Assembly (NCBI RefSeq): GCF_036032445.1
Contig: NZ_CP107932.1
Location: 498,501-562,500 of the forward strand
Source of the DNA: Nocardia sp. NBC_00416
GTDB lineage: Bacteria; Actinomycetota; Actinomycetes; Mycobacteriales; Mycobacteriaceae
Length of the DNA stretch: 64,000 nt
Direction: 5' to 3'
Shown here: positions 30,753-38,322 of the stretch, in pieces
Position numbering within the stretch: the stretch's first letter is position 1
Layout of the letters: every line of letters begins with the position of its first letter
Position numbers and translations under genes: made by a program
The notes under the pieces: model-generated
The model's input: only the letters and a program-made list of their open reading frames with translations
What the model was told of the DNA's origin: nothing
Database searches by the model: none

Positions 30753-31058
30753 ATGGCCAGCTTCAACCTGCTCTGGGCAGAACTCACGTGCCCCCGCTGC
30801 TCACGCACGGTCGAGTCGGAGGCCGAGTTCAGATTCGGATTGCTCGACCTTCGCAGGTAAACCCTGGGAGAACGCCTGGAATGGGGCGAGAAAGGCTTGC
30901 GCTTTCCGACGTCTCGACCGGTCGATGGGACCTATCGAGGCGAAGCCTATGTTGAGTGCCCGAGCTGCCACAAAGACTACTGGGCTACGATCGCAGTACA
31001 GGACGACGTCATCACCGGCATCGAAGCAGACCCTGGGCGCGCGGGCTACATCCCATAG
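30753..31058 (+). pseudogene. Zinc-ribbon protein interrupted by one stop codon
   Basis: From ATG 30753 the frame reads MASFNLLWAELTCPRCSRTV and on to LLDLRR, meets TAA at 30858-30860, then continues in the same frame to TAG at 31056-31058 with protein-like sequence including GEAYVECPSCHKDYWATIAV. The two CPxC pairs (CPRC and CPSC) on either side of the stop would together form a four-cysteine zinc ribbon in a 101-residue protein. A single base change (for example TAC or CAA to TAA) explains the break. Function is unknown; such small zinc-ribbon proteins are common as orphans. Confidence 0.6.
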
Positions 31059-31142
31059 GACCGCATCGACGGGGAGGCGGATCAGCCCAACACTCCGCAG
31101 GGACACACTACACCGCCACGACTTCCGAACGATGGATCGATC

Positions 31143-31856
31143 TCAGCAATTCGCCACCGTGTCGACATCGGTATTTTGCGTGAAATCGGCTCGGTCCTGC
31201 AGGATGAAGCCTCGTCCGTGAACAGTGTGGATGAGCCTCGGGCCCTGGGATTCCAACTTTCGCCGAAGCATACTTATGAAGACATCCACCAAATTCGTGT
31301 TGTAATCCTCGTAACCCCAAACGGCTGCAAGAATTTGTTTCTTGTGAACTACCCGGTCATGATTCTCGGTCAAGTACGTCAGCAACTTGAACTCGGTCGC
31401 CGTCAGGCTGATAAGGCATCCGTTCCTCGTCGCAGTACCTGCCATCGAGTTCACGACGAGATCACCGACGTGGACAAGATCGTCTGTGCGACCGATCCTC
31501 CGCAGTATGGCGTTCACCCGAGCGATAACTTCAGCGAGCACAAACGGTTTGGTAACATAGTCATCCGCGCCCGTGTCAAGACCGCGTAGACGATCGCCAA
31601 CGCTCTCGCGGGCCGTCAGCAACAAGACGCCGGCGGTGCACATCTCCCGAACCACTTGCAGCAGTGCGAATCCATCACGACCAGGGAGCATTACGTCCAG
31701 GATGACGACGTCCGGCCGAAAAGTATCCAGCTCATACTCCAGCTCGTAGCCATTCTCCTGGACGTGCACCTCGAACCCGAGGCCGGTCAATGCAGTGCTC
31801 AGAGCGACTCTGATGGTCTCTGTATCCTCTATCACCAACACACGTGCGCCGCTCAC
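31143..31856 (-). CDS. OmpR/PhoB-type response regulator
   Basis: The receiver domain has the acidic pair (VIEDTE), the phosphoacceptor Asp in VVILDVMLPGRDG, the Thr switch in LLLTARE, and Lys in DDYVTKPF. The C-terminal winged helix shows LTATEFKLLTYL, VWGYEDYNTNLVDVFISMLR and the final HTVHGRGFIL. At 237 aa it is full length. No kinase lies beside it; the only kinase in the window is the sensor-less one at 21662-22564, 9 kb away on the same strand. Targets cannot be inferred. Confidence 0.9.
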   Translation of the reverse strand: MSGARVLVIEDTETIRVALSTALTGLGFEVHVQENGYELEYELDTFRPDVVILDVMLPGRDGFALLQVVREMCTAGVLLLTARESVGDRLRGLDTGADDYVTKPFVLAEVIARVNAILRRIGRTDDLVHVGDLVVNSMAGTATRNGCLISLTATEFKLLTYLTENHDRVVHKKQILAAVWGYEDYNTNLVDVFISMLRRKLESQGPRLIHTVHGRGFILQDRADFTQNTDVDTVANC

Positions 31857-32250
31857 ACCGAACCTCCACTATCGCCTTGCCACTCGCCAGAAGCTTTGCG
31901 GAGCCACCAAAGGGCTGGATGCCGGGGAATTCACGACCTCGTCGAAGACCGGAACAGCGATGCTGGCTCTGTGCATGATTGTCGAGTCGCAGAATCGAAC
32001 AGACACTAAAAGATTGTACGCAAAGCGGGTGCAGCTAACGCGTGTGCACTTCCCACATTTGGGTGGACGATTGCATCTCGCCACCAGAAGGGAATCAACT
32101 CTGCAAGCATGCGACTCGATGGCCGGCACGCCGCCAGAACCACCGAGCCCGGCTCCGCGGCCACGTCGCGTTCTGTGCCGACGTGTTTTCGCGGCGGATC
32201 ACGGACTGTGAGGTGCTGCAATCGGTAGAGGATGAACTGAACTCTCGCCT
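31857..32250. other. Intergenic with a possible IS3-type relic
   Basis: On the plus strand about 32040-32215, frames include IWVDDC followed after a gap by GHVAFCADVFSRRI. This loosely recalls the DDE catalytic core of IS3-family transposases (W-ADITY then VDVFSRRIVGW). The match is short and frame-shifted, so I call it a possible relic only. Nothing else is seen. Confidence 0.3.
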
Positions 32251-33360
32251 TCACTGTGCCCAGGCCGTTTCAAATGCTGTGTCAAGATGATACCCAGCGG
32301 TTGGGTGGGGTGGTGAAGGGGACATCGCTGCCTCGCCCTGGTGATTCGGGTAGCCGAAGTTTGCCGCGGTCCTTGTAATCTCGGGTTCGGAAGATCGCCT
32401 TCTGAAGTTCGCTGGGGTGAGGCCATAGTGTTGCCTGAATATGCGATGCAGAGTCTCGACAGAGCCGAAGCCGGCTGCACGAGCGATAGCGCGTACATCA
32501 GAGTTCGTGTGCTGGAGTCTGCGTGCGGCTTCGCGTACACGGGCCACTTCCACATACTGCCCGGGCGTCACACCGACCTGTTTTCGGAATACTCGTGCGA
32601 AATGGCGAGGACTGAGATCGATCTCGTCTGCCAGAGTCGAAATGCTGAGCTCTCGCGTGAGGTTGGCATCAATCCAGTTCAGCAGGCGCCTTATTCGGGT
32701 GTCGATGGCAGTCGATCGAGTCAAGAAGTCACTTTGCTGCGCATGCTCACCTGGCCTTTGTAGGTACATTACGAGTGAGCGTGCAACGAGACGAGAGAAT
32801 TCTGGAGATTTGTCAGCCGTAATCAGGGCGAGGGCGAGGTCAATCCCCGTTGCTCCCCCTGCTGAGGTCCAGATATGACCGTCCTGTATGAAAATATGGT
32901 CTGAATCGACTGAAACATCGGGGTACTCGGTTGCCAGCTGTGAGGCCGTGGCCCAGTGGGTTACGGCTCGGCGTCCATCGAGAAGGCCGGCGGCAGCCAA
33001 GATATGGGCACCCGTGCAGACCGCGGCAGTTCGGGGCAACGTTGGCGCCGCGGTCGACAACCAGTCGATAAGGGCTGGGCAGGTAAGCGCCGCGGCCCCA
33101 TGGCTGTTCAATGAAACTCCGCCAGGCACAATGATGGTGTCGGCAGTCCGCCCTACCTGGTCCCAGGATGTCTCAGCGACCAGCGGCACGCCCCCGGCGC
33201 ACCGGACGGTGCCCTGTTGAGCTCCAGCCAGCAGCACTTCGTACCCCTGCGCTTCGCGCTCGAGGAGTCGATTTGCTGTAACGAAGGCTTGGGTGGGCCC
33301 CGCGATGTCGAGCAATTCGACGCCTTCGAATATCATTATGACAATGCGATGCGATGTCAC
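32251..33360 (-). CDS. GlxA-type AraC-family regulator
   Basis: This two-domain regulator of 369 aa has an N-terminal DJ-1/PfpI-like domain (IVIMIFEGVELLDIAGPTQA, the elbow region AAVCTGAHILAAAGLLDGR) and two C-terminal AraC helix-turn-helix motifs (LSISTLADEIDLSPRHFARV and VRAIARAAGFGSVETLHRIF). In this family the DJ-1-like domain senses a ligand and is usually not an enzyme. The start is GTG at 33360, with AAAGG about 10 nt upstream. A C-terminal tail of about 40 aa after the HTH is unusually long and may come from loss of the native stop. No obvious target gene is adjacent. Confidence 0.85.
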   Translation of the reverse strand: MTSHRIVIMIFEGVELLDIAGPTQAFVTANRLLEREAQGYEVLLAGAQQGTVRCAGGVPLVAETSWDQVGRTADTIIVPGGVSLNSHGAAALTCPALIDWLSTAAPTLPRTAAVCTGAHILAAAGLLDGRRAVTHWATASQLATEYPDVSVDSDHIFIQDGHIWTSAGGATGIDLALALITADKSPEFSRLVARSLVMYLQRPGEHAQQSDFLTRSTAIDTRIRRLLNWIDANLTRELSISTLADEIDLSPRHFARVFRKQVGVTPGQYVEVARVREAARRLQHTNSDVRAIARAAGFGSVETLHRIFRQHYGLTPANFRRRSSEPEITRTAANFGYPNHQGEAAMSPSPPHPTAGYHLDTAFETAWAQ

Positions 33361-33812
33361 TGTACGATCGCCTTTTCTGGGTATCTCTGAACCGATGTGA
33401 GTCCGGGACGTAGTCCGCTGGCGATGAACCGCCCGTGAATAAGTGTCTCGATACCGAACCGGGCTGCTCGAATGCGCTATGTGCAGTCCGGCGCCTGCGG
33501 CTGCGACTGAAATATCAAGAGTATGTCGCCGTCTCCTTTGGCCTCATCGGTTCCCACTTCTCGGAGTTTCGTTGGTTCGGCGGCGAGAAGTGGTCGGTCC
33601 GACTGCTGGAACTGGCCGGTTCGTGTGCTCGGGAGTGGTGAAGCGTGATCCTCATGCGCCGTAGGCGAGTCCTGCTCGCGGCCCGGGATTTCTCTCGTTG
33701 CGGCCGGGCATGCACCCGCTCCTCGGCTGCGTCGACTGGACCCTGGATTACTTCGAGTGATGACGTGGGCGATTGATGGCACAGTGACCGAAGCATGAGA
33801 AACTCCCAAAGC
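33361..33812. other. Intergenic, no gene seen
   Basis: About 450 bases lie between two divergent regulators. A TetR operator at its right end would normally serve a divergent target gene here, but no such gene is present; the minus-strand frames look like chance. Confidence 0.4.
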
Positions 33813-33838
33813 TATTTGCGAGCACATGCTCGCAAATA
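33813..33838. promoter_or_regulatory. TetR operator palindrome
   Basis: TATTTGCGAGCA and its exact complement TGCTCGCAAATA are separated by CA, giving two perfect 12-bp arms 47 bp upstream of the TetR start codon. A degenerate half-site (TGCTCGCATAT, about 33857-33867) follows. The position suggests autoregulation by the downstream TetR protein. Confidence 0.8.
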
Positions 33839-33884
33839 GGATGATACGAATACCTGCTCGCATATGCAACCTGGAGGACTTTAG

Positions 33885-34514
33885 ATGAGCACGACGCCCA
33901 CCGATGGAGGTTCCGGGTCGGTTCGGAGGCAGGCGCGAGGTCTGCGCCGTGCGGATGAGGTCCTCGCAACCGCTGCGGTCGTGTTCGCGGAGACTGGCTT
34001 CGAACGGGCGACCACGAATCTCATCGCCAAGCGGGCTGGGATCTCGCCTGGATCGCTCTACCAGTACTTTCGCGACAAAGAGGCAATCGCTCGGGGACTC
34101 GCCGAGCGTTATGTCGAGCGGCTCGCTGTGATGCAGTCGGAGGCTTTCGAACTCACTGGCGACGCCGAGCAGGACTTCGACGCGGTCGTCGATCACTCGA
34201 TCGATCGAATAGTCGGTTTCAACGTCGACAACCCGGGGTTCCTGGCGCTGCTCATGCGAGCGGACGAACCGAAGGGCCTCCGCGAAGCCGTTGCGCCACT
34301 GCAGGAGGAGCTGTTTCGACGAGTGCACGGCCTCTTGGCCTCCTTCGCCGACCGCAACCCGGATGCTGACGTCGCTGTTGCGACGGTGATGGCTATGCAG
34401 ATCTCTCGCGGCGTGATGCCCGTGATCGCGGCGGCTGATGACCCACGAAGGTCCCCTCTCGTACCAGAACTCAAGCGCGCGCTGAAGGCCTATCTGACTG
34501 CCGCATTGAGATGA
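33885..34514 (+). CDS. TetR-family regulator
   Basis: This full-length TetR protein (209 aa) has the HTH segment ATTNLIAKRAGISPGSLYQYF and the following KEAIARGLAERY helix. A GGAGG site precedes the ATG by 8 nt. The strong palindrome at 33813-33838 lies immediately upstream. TetR repressors normally control a divergent neighbour, but none exists on the minus strand here and the downstream region is also empty, so this appears to be an orphan repressor, perhaps with a target lost by deletion. Confidence 0.85.
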   Translation: MSTTPTDGGSGSVRRQARGLRRADEVLATAAVVFAETGFERATTNLIAKRAGISPGSLYQYFRDKEAIARGLAERYVERLAVMQSEAFELTGDAEQDFDAVVDHSIDRIVGFNVDNPGFLALLMRADEPKGLREAVAPLQEELFRRVHGLLASFADRNPDADVAVATVMAMQISRGVMPVIAAADDPRRSPLVPELKRALKAYLTAALR

Positions 34515-35009
34515 TCTCGGACATGTTTCCGCAACTGTCGCTGGATATTTATGGTGTGATCGTGGTGACGCGCACGTTGACCCGGGTCGGCTCCTATTCG
34601 CCTTCACCCCTGCCTTTTTGCGACCTGGATGAGCAGATTTCGTGTCGCTGTCTGCGCTGGTTGTCGGACATCTGAGGCGGTGGTCGCGTCTGGAGCTCGA
34701 TACGAAGAACGAACTGCATGGTTCTGCCACTGCTGTCGATGCTTGCCTCCATCTGGCCGTCAGCAGTGGCCTGCGGAGACTCGAATTGGAGCCGGTCCTA
34801 TCGATTTCGATGGGCAGCCTGGTGGTGCATCGTTCAAGTCGCAGCTGCCGGTCGGAACAACCTTCCAGAGTCCGAGTGCGTTCCATCACGCTCCTTTCAC
34901 CAACTGAACCAGCCTGATACAGCTGACATGATCGTCAACCGATAGGTAGCGCTGGCGCATCGGTATCAGCGGTGTGGCATCGCCGGGTCACTGGATCCTT
35001 TCCTGTAGG
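34515..35009. other. Intergenic, no gene seen
   Basis: About 500 bases lie between the TetR gene and the outer IS relic. Short frames on the plus strand overlap one another and lack start signals. The right part may include the left end of the degraded IS, but I could not recognise its terminal repeat. Confidence 0.4.
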
Positions 35010-35398
35010 TCATCGCAGCCATAACACGATCGCTGCGATGGTGAGTTCAGCCTGGAAGGAGGCAGCACGCTTGGTGTAGCGAGTCGCCAGACCACGAAAC
35101 TGGCGGTTCTCACCACGTGGGGCCGAACCGACGACGGCCGGCCCCCCGGCAGTGGTGTTGCGGCGTCGTTCGTATCCCGACCTGTTTGAGTCGGTTGAAA
35201 CACCGTTCGACGACGCTGTGCTGTTTGTAGAGCTTGAGATCGAACAGGCGGTCGGTTTCCGTCGGAACGCCGCCCTTTCCGCCCGGCGACCTGATCGCTG
35301 CGTTCGGGACTATGAACGGTATGCGCCGCCGCCTCAGCGCTCGGCGGGTCGTGTGACTGAATACGCCTTGTTCGCGATCACCATGTCCAGCCCTATTA

Positions 35399-35414
35399 GG
35401 CCGCGTTTCATAAG
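35399..35414. repeat. IS5-family left inverted repeat
   Basis: GGCCGCGTTTCATAAG, exact complement of the right end. Confidence 0.9.
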
Positions 35415-35526
35415 CCCGATGGTGTGGGATGGAACCCGTTGTCCGGGTTGAGAAGTTGGTGATGTGGCGAGGTCTCCGGTAGTTGGTTGAACGACCAAGC
35501 ACAACCGGAAACCAACCGGAGACCTC

Positions 35527-36435
35527 GTGAACAGCGTAACGGCAACGTGCCGTGCGGATCTGACTGATGCTCAGTGGGCGAAACTGAAACCGCTACTACC
35601 TGCTGGTATGAAGCCGGGTCGGCCACCGCGGTGGTCGAAACGCCGGTTGATCGACGGGATCCGGTGGCGGATCCGGACCGGCAGCCCGTGGCGTGATATT
35701 CCGACAACGTATGGGCCGTGGCAGACGGTGTACGGGTTGTTCCGCCGCTGGCAGCGTGACGGCACGTGGGAATCGATACTGACCGCGCTGCAAGCCCACG
35801 CCGACGCGGGCGGCGAGATCGAGTGGACGGTGAGCGTGGACTCCACGATCGCCCGTGCGCACCAGCATGCGGCGGGTGCCCGCCGCGACTTCGACGGTCA
35901 GGTCGAACCGGCGGGTGGTTTCGACGACGAACCCGCTGACCACGGTCTGGGACGGTCGCGGGGTGGGTTCACCACGAAGCTGCATCTGGCCGCCGACCAG
36001 GGCCAGCGGCCGTTGGCTCTGGTGATCACACCTGGTCAGTGGGCCGATTGCCCGCAGTTCACGACGGTGCTCGGCGAAATACGGGTGCCGCGACTCGGGG
36101 TCGGTGGCACCCGGTCGCGACCGGATCGGGTCCTGGCCGACAAAGCCTATTCCTCGGCGGCCAACCGTGCTTACCTGCGGCAACGCGGGATCAAGGCAAC
36201 CATCCCGATCAAGGCGGACCAGGCAGCGCATCGCGTGGCCAAAGGAAACGCTGGCGGCCGGCCGCCAGCGTTCGACCCGAACCTCTACAAACTGCGCCAC
36301 GCCGTGGAATGCACGATCAGCCGCCTCAAACAGCACCGCGCAGTCGCCACCCGCTATGACAAACTCGCTGTCCGCTACCTGGCCACGGTCCGCGTCGCCG
36401 CAATCAACCTGTGGTTATCCGGCCACGACTTATGA
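35527..36435 (+). CDS. IS5-family transposase
   Basis: This intact single-frame transposase has 302 aa. The N-terminal DUF4096-like segment is [16 protein letters not shown] with [17 protein letters not shown]. The DDE residues are visible in order: Asp in [16 protein letters not shown], Asp in [10 protein letters not shown], and Glu in [22 protein letters not shown]. It starts at GTG 35527. The stop TGA is embedded in the right inverted repeat. The length is complete for the group and there is no frameshift, so the enzyme may be functional. Confidence 0.92.
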   Translation: MNSVTATCRADLTDAQWAKLKPLLPAGMKPGRPPRWSKRRLIDGIRWRIRTGSPWRDIPTTYGPWQTVYGLFRRWQRDGTWESILTALQAHADAGGEIEWTVSVDSTIARAHQHAAGARRDFDGQVEPAGGFDDEPADHGLGRSRGGFTTKLHLAADQGQRPLALVITPGQWADCPQFTTVLGEIRVPRLGVGGTRSRPDRVLADKAYSSAANRAYLRQRGIKATIPIKADQAAHRVAKGNAGGRPPAFDPNLYKLRHAVECTISRLKQHRAVATRYDKLAVRYLATVRVAAINLWLSGHDL

Positions 36436-36444
36436 AACGCGGCC
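36429..36444. repeat. IS5-family right inverted repeat
   Basis: CTTATGAAACGCGGCC; the transposase stop codon lies within it. Confidence 0.9.
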
Positions 36445-37065
36445 TAGTGGACTGCCCAGCCCGAACCGGGCGACACTGATGCCGGTGAGCAGCAGCAACA
36501 CCTGCGGATTGTCACCGCTCGGTCAGGCGTGAGCACGATCCGGATCGGCAGGCCGCGTCCGTCGACAGTGAGGTGGATCTTGGTACTCAATTCACTGCAG
36601 GACCGGCCGAGTGCTTCGGCGACGTGCGACCCGCTGCTGGGGCCCCTTATTTCCGCTCCCGCCGCATGCTGGTGAGCGCGGACCATACTTGAATCGACAC
36701 TGACGATTCACTCGACCGCGCCGACAGAGTCGTCTTTGACGATGATCTCGTCGAGGGTATTCTGCCAGGTGTCGTCCGCTGTCACGACCGCAACCGTTCG
36801 TGGGCGGTCTTCCACGGCCAAAATCTCTCGAGTAGATTACGCCACGGTGCGCCTGCTCGCAGTTTCCACAGGATCGCGTTGATCACCTGCCGATGATCAA
36901 CGCCACCGCCTGTCGCGCCCGGAAAGCGGCATAGGCTCGACTTCTGACCTGCCCGGTCCGCCGGTTCACCTTGGCCGACCACCGCCACTGATATTCACTG
37001 TATATCCAGCGATCTGGGCCACCGATCTCCCAACTCGGATGTTTCAGTTCGCCGTGTCTCGTTCG

Positions 37066-37791
37066 CTATGCATACCAACTAGTCAGTTGCGGAGACAGGC
37101 CGTTCGGCTGAAACAAGAATCCGTTGCCCGGGGGTCCCTTGTCGGTAAAGGGGCCGTCATTGGACTCGACATAGCCCCCTACATACCTACCCGGCTGCTG
37201 TCCACCCGCTGGATTAGGATTCGGGTTCGAATCGCCCGGTGGATTGGACCCTGAGTTCGGCTCGGTCCCACGGCCCCTGAATAGGTTTGCGAGACCACTT
37301 CCAGCTCCGCTTCCCAGCGCCTGGCCCGTTGCTGCGCCCACTTTTGCGCCACCCTTTGCGGCCACACTTTTGCCTATCGCGCTTCGGCCGAGCATTTCGG
37401 CCGGCACGCGGGCTAGCGCGCCAAGAGCTTGACCGACTAAACCCCCACCGACGAACTTACTGACTGCTTTTTCGGTACCCGGACCAAGGTTTTCAGCGAC
37501 CCGTGTGCCTATAGCTTTACCGGCAGCCTTTCCGACGGGCCCGCCGAGAAGGCCAAACCCCAAAGCCGACCCCGCACCCGTTCCCGCAGCTTTGGCGGCG
37601 TCGCCCCAATCTTTAATGTCTCCGGAGGCCCAGTCGTTCACTACATTCGAAAATGCAGCTGCACCAACGGCCCAGCCCATCGGCGTACCAGCGAGCGCGA
37701 CTCCGGCCACCCGTGCCACGACGGGTAGAGCGGCAGGTAGTATATCGACAACGCCTCCGACGGCGCCTCCCACGAGGCCTCCCAGATCCAT
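37066..37791 (-). CDS. Gly/Ala-rich hydrophobic protein of the type VII-linked cluster
   Basis: I start this 241-aa protein at ATG 37791 (MDLGGLVGGAVGGVVDILPA), which has GAGGAAGG about 10 nt upstream. The first 190 residues are rich in Gly, Ala and Val, with segments that could lie in a membrane (GVVDILPAALPVVARVAGVA, GSALGFGLLGGPVGKAAG), and contain many G-x-x-x-G patterns. The C-terminus is Pro/Asn/Gly-rich (NPPGDSNPNPNPAGGQQPG) and ends in SWYA. It lies downstream of the EspC-like gene on the same strand, although separated by about 530 bp including an IS481 relic. Possibly a secreted or membrane-active component; function unknown. Confidence 0.6.
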   Translation of the reverse strand: MDLGGLVGGAVGGVVDILPAALPVVARVAGVALAGTPMGWAVGAAAFSNVVNDWASGDIKDWGDAAKAAGTGAGSALGFGLLGGPVGKAAGKAIGTRVAENLGPGTEKAVSKFVGGGLVGQALGALARVPAEMLGRSAIGKSVAAKGGAKVGAATGQALGSGAGSGLANLFRGRGTEPNSGSNPPGDSNPNPNPAGGQQPGRYVGGYVESNDGPFTDKGPPGNGFLFQPNGLSPQLTSWYA

Positions 37792-38322
37792 CAGTGGTCT
37801 CGACCTTCCTCGCCGACAAAGTTTGATCAGGTATGAGCTCAGAGTCGTCGGCAATGTTCGGCTCGGCTCTCACATCGAACCCTCCTGTTCCCTTAACAGC
37901 GGAGAATCGGATGTTCCCAACTTCTTGAGGATATTCAACACTCAAGACGTGGAGATTTTCACGCAGGACCCGGAACCTTCAGGCCTTCTTCAGGATCGAT
38001 CTGGTGGTGGTGCACTGACGGGAGATGCCAATCTCGGCGGCGACATGGGCGATCGGCCGGACCGGCAACGCTGGGTGAGTCGGTGTCGGCCCTCGATGGG
38101 CAGTGCGCATTGCCCGGGTCACGGATGGGTCCTGCGGTCGAGCGGACGGGGCGGTCGGCGTCTCCCCGCCTGCCGCCGTCAGGCCCGTCTACTCATCTCA
38201 CCCCATGCCCTGCGTCGAGTCCTGATGCTCCGCGACACTCTGTCCCCCGATCATGCGCAGATTTCCCAGCGGCAATGGTCAACCGGGCTACATTATGAAC
38301 AAACATTCATTTGTTCAACGCC
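37792..38322. other. Intergenic with IS481-type relic
   Basis: No gene is seen apart from the minus-strand transposase remnant at about 37979-38085. The rest is probably insertion debris that has separated the genes at 37066 and 38323. Confidence 0.4.
37979..38085 (-). pseudogene. IS481-type transposase N-terminal HTH relic
   Basis: The minus strand reads RPIAHVAAEIGISRQC, the typical N-terminal helix-turn-helix of IS481-family transposases, with LTQRCR preceding it in a neighbouring frame and a stop soon after. A close relative of this relic occurs at 53341-53424. Confidence 0.5.

Larger units (their letters stand above)
35399..36444 (+). mobile_element. Intact IS5-family insertion sequence
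   Basis: The element is 1,046 bp with perfect 16-bp terminal inverted repeats (GGCCGCGTTTCATAAG) and one transposase gene. It is flanked on both sides by TA (35397-35398 and 36445-36446), consistent with a TA target duplication as in the IS427-like group of IS5. It sits inside an older IS5-type transposase relic. The perfect ends and uninterrupted gene suggest a recent and possibly still active insertion. Confidence 0.9.
35010..36988 (-). pseudogene. Older IS5-type transposase, degraded and interrupted
   Basis: Minus-strand fragments fall in the correct order for one IS5-type transposase. The N-terminus is QVINAILWKLRAGAPWR (36782-36988), the middle is [14 protein letters not shown] with STKIHLTVDGRG (36444-36686), the post-catalytic part is LDMVIANKAYS with TRRALRRRRIPFIVP and VVERCFNRLKQ (35110-35400), and the end is LATRYTKRAASF to LWLR with stop at 35010-35012. 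The fragments are in different frames, so it has at least one frameshift (after KAYS). The newer IS5-family element has inserted between the middle and the C-terminal part. Confidence 0.8.

Noticed and set aside
33477..34889. 470-codon minus-strand frame spanning the TetR gene
   Set aside because: It covers the complement of a clear TetR gene and operator; the sequence is not protein-like.
37210..37240. tRNA T-loop-like GTTCGAATC
   Set aside because: It lies in the Pro/Asn-rich coding tail of the 37066-37791 gene, and no cloverleaf can be built around it.
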